DNA of 50,400 nt, from contig RFSE01000018.1 of NCBI GenBank assembly GCA_009924135.1, forward strand, positions 1 through 50,400, read 5' to 3'. How positions within the stretch are numbered: position 1 is the first letter of the stretch; every line of letters starts with the position of its first letter. Made by a program: the position numbers and the translations under genes. The notes below the pieces were generated by a model. It did no database searches and was not told the origin of the DNA. It worked only from the letters and a program-made list of their open reading frames with translations. The stretch comes from Pseudomonadota bacterium (lineage in GTDB: Bacteria > Verrucomicrobiota > Verrucomicrobiia > Limisphaerales > SXTU01). Positions 8,682 to 17,700 of the stretch are shown piece by piece.

Positions 8682-9215
8682 GTGCATTATCGCTCCAGCC
8701 TTGCCCTCCTCCTGCTCGGGTTGGTGGGCTGCACTTCAAACGAACCCCCTGCCCCGGTCAACATGTCCACCCCGCCATTCACCCCGGCCGTCACCACCGT
8801 CACCAAAACCGATGCCGAGTGGCGGGCCCAGCTCACGCCAGAGCAGTACCACGTCCTCCGCGAGGCTGGCACTGAACGTCCCAACGGCAAGGCCTACGAG
8901 GAATTCAAGCACCAAGGGTCTGGCTCCTACGTATGCGGCGGCTGCGGTGCGGAGCTTTTCTCCTCCGCCCACAAGTTCGACTCGCACTGTGGCTGGCCGT
9001 CTTTCTACGACCCCGCCAACGCCACCAATGTCCGCACCCGCGAGGACCGCGCGTTTGGCGTCACCCGCACGGAAGTCCTCTGCGCCCGGTGCGGCGGCCA
9101 CCTCGGCCATGTCTTCAAGGGCGAAGGGTTCAACACCCCGACCGACCAGCGCTACTGCATCAACGGGGTCTCCCTCAAGTTTGTCCCCAAGGAAGCCGGC
9201 AAGAACGCTCCCTGA
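8682..9215 (+). CDS. msrB: Peptide-methionine (R)-S-oxide reductase, lipoprotein form
   Basis: Reduces methionine-R-sulfoxide in damaged proteins. The 177-residue product starts at GTG. It carries a lipoprotein signal with the lipobox LVGC (C17), so the enzyme is probably anchored in the cell envelope. The MsrB domain (about residues 45-172) shows the zinc-binding pairs CGGC and CARC, the HCGWPSF motif and the catalytic cysteine in RYCING (about C159). There is no MsrA domain and no msrA nearby. A hairpin at 9265-9297 (8-base stem CCGGCCCC/GGGGCCGG) lies downstream. Confidence 0.92.
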   Translation: MHYRSSLALLLLGLVGCTSNEPPAPVNMSTPPFTPAVTTVTKTDAEWRAQLTPEQYHVLREAGTERPNGKAYEEFKHQGSGSYVCGGCGAELFSSAHKFDSHCGWPSFYDPANATNVRTREDRAFGVTRTEVLCARCGGHLGHVFKGEGFNTPTDQRYCINGVSLKFVPKEAGKNAP

Positions 9216-9264
9216 GCGAGCTTCCGGCCGCCACTTGTTGCACGGAAGTTGAAACCTCCCGACC

Positions 9265-9297
9265 CCGGCCCCCGTCCAGCAGGCGTCGAGGGGCCGG
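9265..9297. terminator. Possible hairpin terminator after msrB
   Basis: A perfect 8-base GC stem (CCGGCCCC with GGGGCCGG) encloses a 17-base loop, 50 bases after the msrB stop and before the GspC-like gene. There is no T-tract, so it is a weak terminator candidate at best. Confidence 0.3.
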
Positions 9298-9362
9298 TTA
9301 CGGGATCGTCGCGGTGACGTCCCAGCACTGGTCTCCAGACCGATACGAAACAAACTGATACG

Positions 9363-10049
9363 ATGTCCCTGCGCGCGCTCCTGCTCCCAATCCTGCTGCT
9401 GGCGAGCGCGCTCGTGGCCAGCGCCGCCAGCAAGCCCAAGCCGGAAAAGTCCGCCAAGACCGACGATGGTTTCAAACCCTTCGCCGTCATCACGCAGCGG
9501 AATGTCTTTAACGCCAACCGTGGCCTGGCTGGCTCTACCCCGGCAGCCGCCACCCCGAAACCGCCCAAGCCGGCCGTAGTCGAGGCCTTTGCCTTGCTGG
9601 GCACCCTGCTCTCCGAACGTGGGGCCGTGGCTTTCTTCGATGGCACGAGTACCGGCTACCGGAAGGCCGCCCATGAAGGCGATACGTTGGGACCCTATAC
9701 CCTGACGTCAATTGAGCCTGACCGTGTCACCCTCCAACAGGGCGACCGCGAAGTTTCTCTGCCGGTTAAGATGCAGTGCCATCGCGAAGGTCAAGGCGCG
9801 TGGCAGGTCGCCCCGCTGCCTGATGACTATCAACCATCTCCTGCTCCACCACCTTCCCCCACCGTCCTGGCCAAGCCCGACTACCGCACCGCGACGCCGG
9901 AACAAATCCGCGACTACGTGGCCAGCAAGTACCAGCGCAAACTCGAATCCGTCGCCAAAGACCCCGAGAAAGCGGACTTGCTCCTCAAATCCATCAACCG
10001 CGAAATCGAAGGCCGCGTCCGCAAGCTCGAAAAGTCCCGGCCTGAGTAG
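9363..10049 (+). CDS. Exported GspC-like protein
   Basis: A 228-residue protein with a signal peptide (SLRALLLPILLLASALVASAA). A proline/alanine-rich linker (STPAAATPKPPKPAV) leads into a domain resembling the HR region of GspC/PilP assembly proteins: ITQRNVFNANRG before the linker, then FALLGTLLSERGAVAFFDG and EGDTLGPYTLTSIEPDRVTL. The C-terminal part (about residues 165-228) is a charged helical region. GspC links the outer-membrane secretin to the inner-membrane platform in type II secretion. No other gsp gene is in the window. Assignment rests on pattern resemblance only. Confidence 0.55.
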   Translation: MSLRALLLPILLLASALVASAASKPKPEKSAKTDDGFKPFAVITQRNVFNANRGLAGSTPAAATPKPPKPAVVEAFALLGTLLSERGAVAFFDGTSTGYRKAAHEGDTLGPYTLTSIEPDRVTLQQGDREVSLPVKMQCHREGQGAWQVAPLPDDYQPSPAPPPSPTVLAKPDYRTATPEQIRDYVASKYQRKLESVAKDPEKADLLLKSINREIEGRVRKLEKSRPE

Positions 10050-10124
10050 CGGACGAGCACTGGACGAGACACCCGTAGTCACAGGCTTTACGCCTACGCA
10101 TTAATAACGGCAGTTGAGGTGTCC

Positions 10125-10162
10125 GGTTCACAGAATCATGCCGTCGGATGATTCTGTGAACC
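10125..10162. repeat. Perfect inverted repeat GGTTCACAGAATCAT
   Basis: A perfect 15-base stem (GGTTCACAGAATCAT at 10125-10139, ATGATTCTGTGAACC at 10148-10162) has an 8-base loop and is followed by a further partial copy (TGATTCTGTG). It lies 22 bases past the stop of the aminotransferase gene. The same palindrome occurs at 11627-11678 after topB. Confidence 0.85.
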
Positions 10163-10183
10163 CTGATTCTGTGTGCCTCTGAT

Positions 10184-11386
10184 TCAATCTCTGCCTTGCA
10201 ACTTTGATTTCAAAAGCGCTTCGGGATTGCTGGCGAACTCCCGCAAACGCAGGAGCCGCTCGCCCGCCGCCCGCAGGGTCGCCTCGCGCTTGGCAAAGTG
10301 GAAACGGATGTAACGATTCTCCGGCTCGCGGAAGAAACTGGACCCCGGCACGCCCGCCACGCCGATCTCGCGCACGAACCTCTCTGCCGCCTCCTTGTCG
10401 GTCCCAAAACCGAGCGAGGAAATGTCCACCATCACGTAATAGGCACCTTGCGGTTCTGTGAACGGAAGGCCGGTCTGCCGCAGGCAATCCAGAAAAACGT
10501 CGCGCTTGCGCGTATAGAGGTCACGCAGCCCGGCATAGTAGCTCTCGGGCAGTTCGAGGCCCGCCACCGCTGCTTCCTGCAGCGGGGCAGCCGCGCCCAC
10601 GGTCAGGAAGTCATGCACCTTCCGGGCTTGCGCAATCACTTCGGGAGCCGCCTGCACATAGCCCAGCCGCCAGCCCGTGATCGAGTAGGTCTTCGAGAGC
10701 GAATTGCAGGTGATCGTCCGCGCTGCGGCCCCCGGCAGCGCGGCGCAGTAAACGTGCTCGCTCGGGGCGAAGACGATGTGTTCATACGGTTCGTCCATGA
10801 TCACGAACGCATCGTGCTGTTCCGCGAGCGCCAGGATCTCGATCAATTCAGCCCGCGTGAACACCTTGCCGGTCGGGTTCGACGGATTGCACACGATGAT
10901 CGCCTTGGGCTTCTGCGCGAACGCACGGGCCAGTTCGGGTCGGTCGAAATCAAAACGGGGCGGCCGTAACGGCACATAAATCGGCTCCGCGCCGGAGAGG
11001 ATCGCATCGGCGGCGTAGTTCTCATAGAACGGCGAGAAGACGATCACTTTGTCGCCGGGATTGCAGGCGGTCATCATCGCCACCATCATGGCTTCGGTGC
11101 TGCCGCAGGTGACGACGAGATTTTCCTCGGGATTGACGGGGACCCCGCTGAAGCGGGTGATCTTGCGCGCGAGGGCTTCGCGAAATCGCGGGGCTCCCCA
11201 GGTCACGGCGTATTGATGGTGCGGCCCGCGCGTGGCGCGCTCCAGGGCCACGAGCAATTCCTCCGGCGGATCGAAGTCAGGAAACCCCTGGGCCAGATTG
11301 ATGGCTCCGTGGCGATTGGCGAGCCGGGTCATCCCGCGGATGACGGACTCGGTGAAAACGTTCAGGCGAGAGGCGGTTTGCGGCAT
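10184..11386 (-). CDS. PLP-dependent class I/II aminotransferase
   Basis: A 400-residue fold-type I aminotransferase, close in pattern to the methionine/kynurenine aminotransferase group (YbdL-like). The Schiff-base lysine is K232 in NSLSKTYSITGWRLGY. The cofactor-binding residues are visible: N167 in CNPSNPTGK, D198 and Y201 in IMDEPYE, and the terminal arginine in NRYIRFHFA. The N-terminus (GAINLAQGFPDFDPP) is typical of this group. It transfers an amino group from an amino acid, probably methionine or an aromatic one, to a 2-oxo acid. The protein is cytosolic and the gene stands alone, flanked on its 3' side by a palindromic repeat. Confidence 0.9.
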   Translation of the reverse strand: MPQTASRLNVFTESVIRGMTRLANRHGAINLAQGFPDFDPPEELLVALERATRGPHHQYAVTWGAPRFREALARKITRFSGVPVNPEENLVVTCGSTEAMMVAMMTACNPGDKVIVFSPFYENYAADAILSGAEPIYVPLRPPRFDFDRPELARAFAQKPKAIIVCNPSNPTGKVFTRAELIEILALAEQHDAFVIMDEPYEHIVFAPSEHVYCAALPGAAARTITCNSLSKTYSITGWRLGYVQAAPEVIAQARKVHDFLTVGAAAPLQEAAVAGLELPESYYAGLRDLYTRKRDVFLDCLRQTGLPFTEPQGAYYVMVDISSLGFGTDKEAAERFVREIGVAGVPGSSFFREPENRYIRFHFAKREATLRAAGERLLRLREFASNPEALLKSKLQGRD

Positions 11387-11756
11387 GTCAGATCGATCGT
11401 CAGGTTCAGCTTTGCTGCACTACGCCCAAAGCGGCGCGCAGACAAGATATGCACTTCCCGCAGACCCGTGCCAAGTCACGATTGCAACGGGCCGCTATAG
11501 CAGACAATCACACAAACTCCCTGCCATCGCTGGAAAACAAACTTGAGCAAAGTTCCAGACTCGCAGGCTGCTGAACCTGACAAAGTCACATGCTGCCGGG
11601 ATTCGGGGGAGCGGCAAGACACTGATGTTCACAGAATCATGGGGCACAAAATCATGCCGACCTGATGATTCTGTGAACCATGATTCTGTTTGTCTCTGGT
11701 TCGGACAGAGAGACGAGTGAATTGGCTGAAGGGCTCCCGCAGCTGCTGAGATTATA
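11387..11756. repeat. Intergenic region with ACAGAATCAT palindrome
   Basis: No gene is seen between the aminotransferase and topB. The notable structure is the palindrome GTTCACAGAATCAT (11627-11640) with ATGATTCTGTGAAC (11665-11678). An extra inner half-copy (AAAATCATGCC) and a trailing ATGATTCTGT give the same organisation as the copy at 10125. The remainder (11400-11620) contains no recognisable motif. Confidence 0.75.
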
Positions 11757-14573
11757 TCACCTATCCTGAAACTCAAACTCCACCTTCCCCCGCTCGGCCA
11801 GTTTCAGGTGGGCGGGGAACGGCTTCCCTGCCTTGCTGACGAACTGCGTGAGGAGATCGGTCTTGCCGGTGGCGAGCAGCTTCTTCACCTGCGCGCGGTC
11901 CACGGGCTGTTGCAGGACGACCTTGCCGGTCTTGAAGGTGCACTTCTTTTCGTCGAGTTGTGAGCGCTCGCAGAGATAGGACTCCGGGCCTTCGTACACG
12001 TTGCCCTTGCACTTGGGGCATTTGCCCAGCGATTCCTGGCCGGTGAAATCGAGCTTCACCGCCGGTGTAGCCTCACCCTTTTTGGCTCCCTTGGCCGGGA
12101 ATTTTTTCTCGCGCGAAGCGAACTCGAAACTGACCTTCGCGCCGTCGAACTTGAGGAAGGCTTCGAACTTACGGCCAGTCTTCTTGGACACGAAACCCTT
12201 CAGGAGATCGGTCTTGCCGTCCGCCAGGAGCTTGCGGATCTGCACCGGGTCGATGGCCTGCTGGAGGATGATCGCGCCGGTCTTGAAGTCGCACTTCCGA
12301 TCCTTGCCGGTGGCACGCTCACAGACGTAGTTCATGCCGTTCTCGAAGACCCGGCCAGTTTTGCACTTGGGGCACTGGCCGAGCGGCTCCTTGCCGGTGA
12401 AGTCCACCGGCTCGGCATTCTCGTCGTCCTTGTTGTCGTTGCCAAAGTCGAACTTCGCCTCGCCCTCGGGAGAGAGCTTCATCACGGCGGCAAAGGGGAA
12501 GCCCTGCTTGCTGCGGAAGCCCTGGAGCGGACCGACCTGCTTCTCGCGCAGCAAGGTCTCGACTTCCTCGATCTCGAAGGCGCGGCCCAGAATGGTCTTC
12601 CACATGTTCCACTCGCACTTCTGGCATTGGAACTTCTTGTAGTTTTCGTGGATCTCGCCGCCGCACTTGGGGCACGGGACGTTCAGCTTGCCAAAGTCGC
12701 CGGGAATGGTGTCGTGCTCGTAGGCCTTGGTCTGTCCGACGATCCGCTCCGTGAGGGCGCGGATCTCCGACATGAACTGCTCGCGGCCCAACTGTCCCCG
12801 CTGCATCTGCCGCAGCTTGAACTCCCAATCGCCGGTCAGCTCGGGTTTGGTCAGTTCCTGAATGCTCAGGCCGTTCAACAGCGCCATGAGCGTAAACGCC
12901 TTCGCGCTGGGCACCAACTCGCGACCGTTGCGGTGGATGTACTGCTCGTAAATGAGTCCTTCAATGGTGGCCGCACGCGTGGCGGGCGTGCCCAGGCCGC
13001 GTTCGCTCATGGCTTCGCGGAGTTCGTCATCCTCGACGAGCTTGCCCGCGCTTTCCATGGCCCCGAGCAAGGTGGCTTCCGTGAACCGCGCCGGGGGCTT
13101 GGTCTGGCTGCCTTTTACCACGACATCCGCCGTCTTCACCTGCTCGCCCTGCTGGACGGGCACGAGGCTCGGGGTGTCGTCGTCGGTGGCCGCTTCCTTG
13201 CCGTATACTTCGAGCCAGCCGGCTTTCACGAGCACCTTGCCGGCGCTCTTGAACGGCTCGCCCTCGACCCGCGTGATGCGCGTGGTTTCGAGGAACTCCG
13301 CCGCCGGAAAGAACACGGCGAGGAAACGCCGGGTGACGAGGTCGTACAGCTTCTGTTCCGGCTCCGAAAGGCCCTTCGGCAGCACGCCGGTGGGAATGAT
13401 GGCGAAGTGGTCCGAGATTTTCGCGTTGTTGAAGATGCGCTTGTTCGGACGCACCCAGCCCTCGGTCAAAATTTTCTCAGCCGGACCGCTGTAGCCGGCG
13501 AGGTCGCGGAGGGAGTCCAGCGTCTTCTTCACCGTGGGGATGTAATCCTCCGGCAGCGCGCGGGCGTCCGTTCTCGGGTAGGTGAGAACCTTGTGCTTCT
13601 CGTAGAGGGCCTGCGCCAGGCCGAGCGTGTTCTTCGCGCTGAAGCCGAAGCGTCCGTTCGCCTCCCGCTGAAGCGTGGTGAGGTCGTAGAGGCCGGGCGA
13701 GAGCTGCGTGCTGGGCTTGCTCTCCTCGGTGACGATGCCGGGCTTGCCCAGGCACTTGGCGCGGAGGGCGTCGGCCTGTTCCTTGGTCCACAGGCGCTCG
13801 GCCTTGATCTCGGAGTCGGCGTCCTTGGCGCTGTTCTTCTGATACTTCTCGTCGAACCAGCGGCCTTCGTACTGGCCGGCCTTGGCATCGAACGTTCCGA
13901 GCACTTCCCAGTAATCCCGGGCGACGAACTTGCGGATCTTGGCCTCGCGCTCGACGAGGATCGCCAGCGTGGGCGTCTGCACGCGCCCGACGGTCGTCAG
14001 GTTGAAACCGCCGGTCTTGTTGTTGAACGCGGTCATCGCCCGCGTGCCGTTGATGCCGATCAGCCAGTCGGCTTCGGCCCGGCTTTCGGCGGCATCGGCG
14101 AGCGGACGCATGGAGGCGTCGGTGCGGAGGTGCGCAAAGCCGTCGCGGATGGCCCCGGCGGTCATGGACTGGAGCCAGAGCCGTTGGATGGGCTGTTTGG
14201 CCTTCGTGTACTCCGTGATGCGGCGGAAAATGAGCTCGCCCTCGCGCCCGGCGTCGCAGGCATTAATCAGGGTGTCCACATCCTTCCGCTTGATCAGGCG
14301 CTGGAGCACCTTCAGGCGGTCCGCTGACTTCTCGATCGGGTTGAGCCCGAAGCGCGGCGGGATGTGCGGCAGGTGGGTGAAGGTCCACTTGCCTTTCTTG
14401 ATGTCGTGCTCTTCGGGCACGCCCAATTCCAGCAAATGACCGACGGCCGACGAGATGACGTGCGTGTCACTCTCGTAGAAGTCGCCGGACTTGTCTTTGT
14501 TAAAGCCGCCGAGCGCCTTGGCGATGTCGCCGGCGACGGACGGTTTTTCTGCAATAATGAGGGCCTTGCCCAT
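11757..14573 (-). CDS. topB: DNA topoisomerase III (type IA)
   Basis: A 938-residue type IA topoisomerase that passes single strands and decatenates DNA. The Toprim domain starts at KALIIAEKPSVAGDIAKALGG and includes the metal-binding DAGREGELIFR. The catalytic tyrosine lies in VLTYPRTDAR (about residue 330). The C-terminal third carries three topoisomerase zinc-finger-like blocks (CPKCGGEIHENYKKFQCQKC, CPKCKTG, CPKCKGN). Two or three repeats of the form KTGAIILQQAIDPVQIRKLL...GKTDLL follow, as in TopB proteins with extended tails. Length is typical for this long-tailed subgroup. A large antisense open frame over this gene is a codon-bias shadow. Confidence 0.95.
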   Translation of the reverse strand: MGKALIIAEKPSVAGDIAKALGGFNKDKSGDFYESDTHVISSAVGHLLELGVPEEHDIKKGKWTFTHLPHIPPRFGLNPIEKSADRLKVLQRLIKRKDVDTLINACDAGREGELIFRRITEYTKAKQPIQRLWLQSMTAGAIRDGFAHLRTDASMRPLADAAESRAEADWLIGINGTRAMTAFNNKTGGFNLTTVGRVQTPTLAILVEREAKIRKFVARDYWEVLGTFDAKAGQYEGRWFDEKYQKNSAKDADSEIKAERLWTKEQADALRAKCLGKPGIVTEESKPSTQLSPGLYDLTTLQREANGRFGFSAKNTLGLAQALYEKHKVLTYPRTDARALPEDYIPTVKKTLDSLRDLAGYSGPAEKILTEGWVRPNKRIFNNAKISDHFAIIPTGVLPKGLSEPEQKLYDLVTRRFLAVFFPAAEFLETTRITRVEGEPFKSAGKVLVKAGWLEVYGKEAATDDDTPSLVPVQQGEQVKTADVVVKGSQTKPPARFTEATLLGAMESAGKLVEDDELREAMSERGLGTPATRAATIEGLIYEQYIHRNGRELVPSAKAFTLMALLNGLSIQELTKPELTGDWEFKLRQMQRGQLGREQFMSEIRALTERIVGQTKAYEHDTIPGDFGKLNVPCPKCGGEIHENYKKFQCQKCEWNMWKTILGRAFEIEEVETLLREKQVGPLQGFRSKQGFPFAAVMKLSPEGEAKFDFGNDNKDDENAEPVDFTGKEPLGQCPKCKTGRVFENGMNYVCERATGKDRKCDFKTGAIILQQAIDPVQIRKLLADGKTDLLKGFVSKKTGRKFEAFLKFDGAKVSFEFASREKKFPAKGAKKGEATPAVKLDFTGQESLGKCPKCKGNVYEGPESYLCERSQLDEKKCTFKTGKVVLQQPVDRAQVKKLLATGKTDLLTQFVSKAGKPFPAHLKLAERGKVEFEFQDR

Positions 14574-14786
14574 GAGTAGCGCGGGCTTCTACACCAGCCT
14601 TGCAAGAGTTAGCAACAGGAGATTTCCAGTAAGGGAGGGAAATCCGTCACCTATTCGCCCCGGTTTTGCCTCTTCCACCCGCGGGTGGATTTGAAATATC
14701 GGCTGGTGCGCCGGGGCCATCGGGCGAGCGTTGCTTTTGGGCCCTGCGCCCCGTTAAATGCCCCCACGTAACCGACACGATCCGAT

Positions 14787-17700
14787 ATGAAGCACCGTCT
14801 CCTTTCGTCCCTGACGCCGGCCATCCTGGGCCTCTGGCTGGCCACGTTTACCCTCTCCGCCGCCGAGCCGCTGCGCGTGTTCATCCGGGCCAATGCCTCC
14901 AATCGCGGCCAGGAGGTCCACGCGCACCCGCGCTTCCTCGGTGAGTGGACCAAGCTCCTCACCGAGCGCGGCATGAAGGTGGACGGCGGCCTTGAACTGC
15001 CGACCGCCGCACAACTCGCCCAGACCGACGTGCTGGTGATGTACGCGCAGGACGGCGGCGGGTTCCCCGTGGAGCAACGGGCCGGCTTGGACGCCTACCT
15101 CAAGCGCGGCGGCGGCCTCGTGGTCATCCACACGGCGACGGTCCCGACCCGCTCCATCCCCGATAACGCCGAGCACTGGAAGTCCGTCATCGGCGGCTCG
15201 TGGGTGCATGCCACGACCCGGTGGCTCGAAGGCAAAATGTCCCTCTACTATGTGGATCGTACCCACCCCATCACCGCCGACACGGCGAACTTCGACCTGG
15301 ATGATGAAATTTACTACGAAATGGACCTGTCCCCGGACGCACGCGTGCTCGCGGCGGCGTACACGCCGAACATCGCGGCGAACCGTCGCCAGAAAAACAG
15401 CCCGCCGCCCGGCAACAAGATCAACGTCTATGACCTCGCCCCGCAAATTTGGACCTACGAACGCACGCTCGAAGGCGGCAAGCCCTACCGCGCCTTCGTG
15501 AGCATTCCCGGACACAAGTTCGCGACCTTTGCCATGCCGCACTACCGCGCCGTGCTGATGCGCGGCATCGCCTGGGCCGGCCAGCGCGCGAACGTGGACG
15601 AATTCTGCCAGCCCGAGGAACTCGCCGCGTTGCGTTACCCTGAAGGCGGGCCTTCGCGTCCGGCGGATTCGCTCAAGCAACTGGTGGTGCACCCGGAGTT
15701 CAACATGACGCTCGTGGCCAGCGAGCCGCTGATCAACAAGGTCATGAATGTAGACTGGGATGCGGCGGGCCGGCTGTGGGTTGCCGAGACCCCCGAGTAT
15801 CCCGATGGCCGCTCCGTCAACCCGCGCACCGACTACGTCCAGCGCTGGCAGAAGGACGACAAGCTCACCGACGATGGCAAGACCTACGACCGTCCCGCCT
15901 ACGACCGCATCTCGATCCTCACCTCGTCGAAAGGCGACGGCGTGATGGACACCAAGAAGGTCTTCGCCGATTTCGCCCACGGCGTGCCCGGCGGCCTGGA
16001 ACGCGTGACGAGCTTCGTCTTCCACAAGACCGGCGTCATCGCTGCTGCCGCGCCCGACGTATGGCTGCTCGAAGACACCAGCGGCAGCGGCGTGTGCAAC
16101 AAGGCCACGAAGCTCTACACCAACCTCGGATTTGGTGACACCCATGCGGTCATCAACAACCTGCGCTGGGGCTTCGATGGCTGGATTTACGCCACGCACG
16201 GTTACAGCGGTTCGCGCGACGTGACCAGCGGCGACGGCAACAAACACTTTGGCCCCATCGGCAGCGGCGTGGTGCGCTTCAAGCCTGACGGCTCGGCGTT
16301 CGAGCAGTATTCCTCCAAGGGCGGCAACACCTGGGGCCTGCAAATCTCCTGGGACAACGAAGTCTTCTGGACGCAGCCCACCAGCGGCGATTTGCTCATG
16401 CACACGGTCATGAGCGAGGAACAGCTCTCACGCGGCAAGCTGCCCGGCACGCCCAGCTACGTTGTGGTCGAGAAGAGCGTGAAGACCTTCCCGCTGATTC
16501 CATATGACCGTCTGCCGTACGTGCAGATTGACTGGGTCGGCTTCTTCACAGCGGCGGCGGGCTGCGTGATCTATGACGGCGGCTCCTGGCCGGCGGCGTG
16601 GAACTACCGCTACTTCACCACCGAGCCGACCATCAACATCGTCCACGACGCCATCGTGTCCCGCAGTGGCGTGAGCTATGCGGCCGCCCGCGCACCGGGG
16701 CGCGAGGAGATCGAGTTCATTGGCGGCAAGGACTACTGGTTCCGGCCGATTGAAGTCCGCACCGGTCCGGACGGCGCAGTGTACGTGGTGGACTTTTACA
16801 ATCAGGCCGTCATCCACAACGACACGCGGGGCACCAAGCACGGCCCCCGCAACGCCGCCATCCGGCCCGACCGCGACCACTACTACGCCCGCATCTGGCG
16901 CGTGGATCACAAGGATGCGAAGAAGCTCGCCGTGCCGAATCTGGCTACGGCGGGTTCCGCCGAACTGGTCGCGGCTTTGGAGAGCCCCAACCAGCATGTG
17001 CGCATGAACGCAGTACGTTTGCTCGTTGAGCAGAGTCCGGCCGATGCCGCCGCCACGCTCAAGCAGCTCATCGCCTCGCCCAAATCGGCGCAGAGCCGGG
17101 TGGCTGCACTGTGGGCATTGAACCGCATGGGGCGCATGGACGAAGCAACGTTGACGACCGCCGCGAACGACAAGGACGGAGCCGTGCGCAAGAACGCGCT
17201 CAAGGCTGCCGCCGGCACCCAGTTCGGTGGCAACGCCAAGGCCACCGCCCTGAAACTGGTAAAGGACTCCGATCCTCTCATACGGCTTGATGCGTTGGTA
17301 ACTCTGGCGGCCCAGGACATCACCGCCAGCGAAGCAGCGGACCTCGTCGCGATTTACCCGACCCTCGACGACAAATGGTCGCAGTCTGCGTTCCTCGGCG
17401 TCGCGGCGAAGTCACCAGGCGCGTTCCTCGATGCCGCCTTTGCGAGCGGCCGGCCCGAGCTTATCTCCCTCGTCAGCGCGTTGAGCGGCACGGTCGCCAA
17501 CTCCGCCACCCAGGCCGGTGCGTTGGTCATCTCGCTCGCCGGCAAACCCGACAGTGCCAACGCGCTCAAGGCCAGCCTCCTCGAAAGCCTCGCCCCCGCA
17601 CTGCGCCTCACGGACGTACCTGCGTGGAGTGCCGAACTGGAAGCAGCCTTGCGCAAGCTCGCCGGGTCCGCCGATGCACGCATCGCTGGTGACGTGCTCC

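Noticed and set aside
12627..14327. Long open frame antisense to topB
   Set aside because: It is low-complexity and His/Arg/Leu-rich, with no domain. It is a third-position GC shadow of topB.
14754..16403. 549-codon open frame antisense to the giant ThuA gene
   Set aside because: Its composition is that of a reverse-complement shadow; the sense strand has a signal peptide and clear domains.
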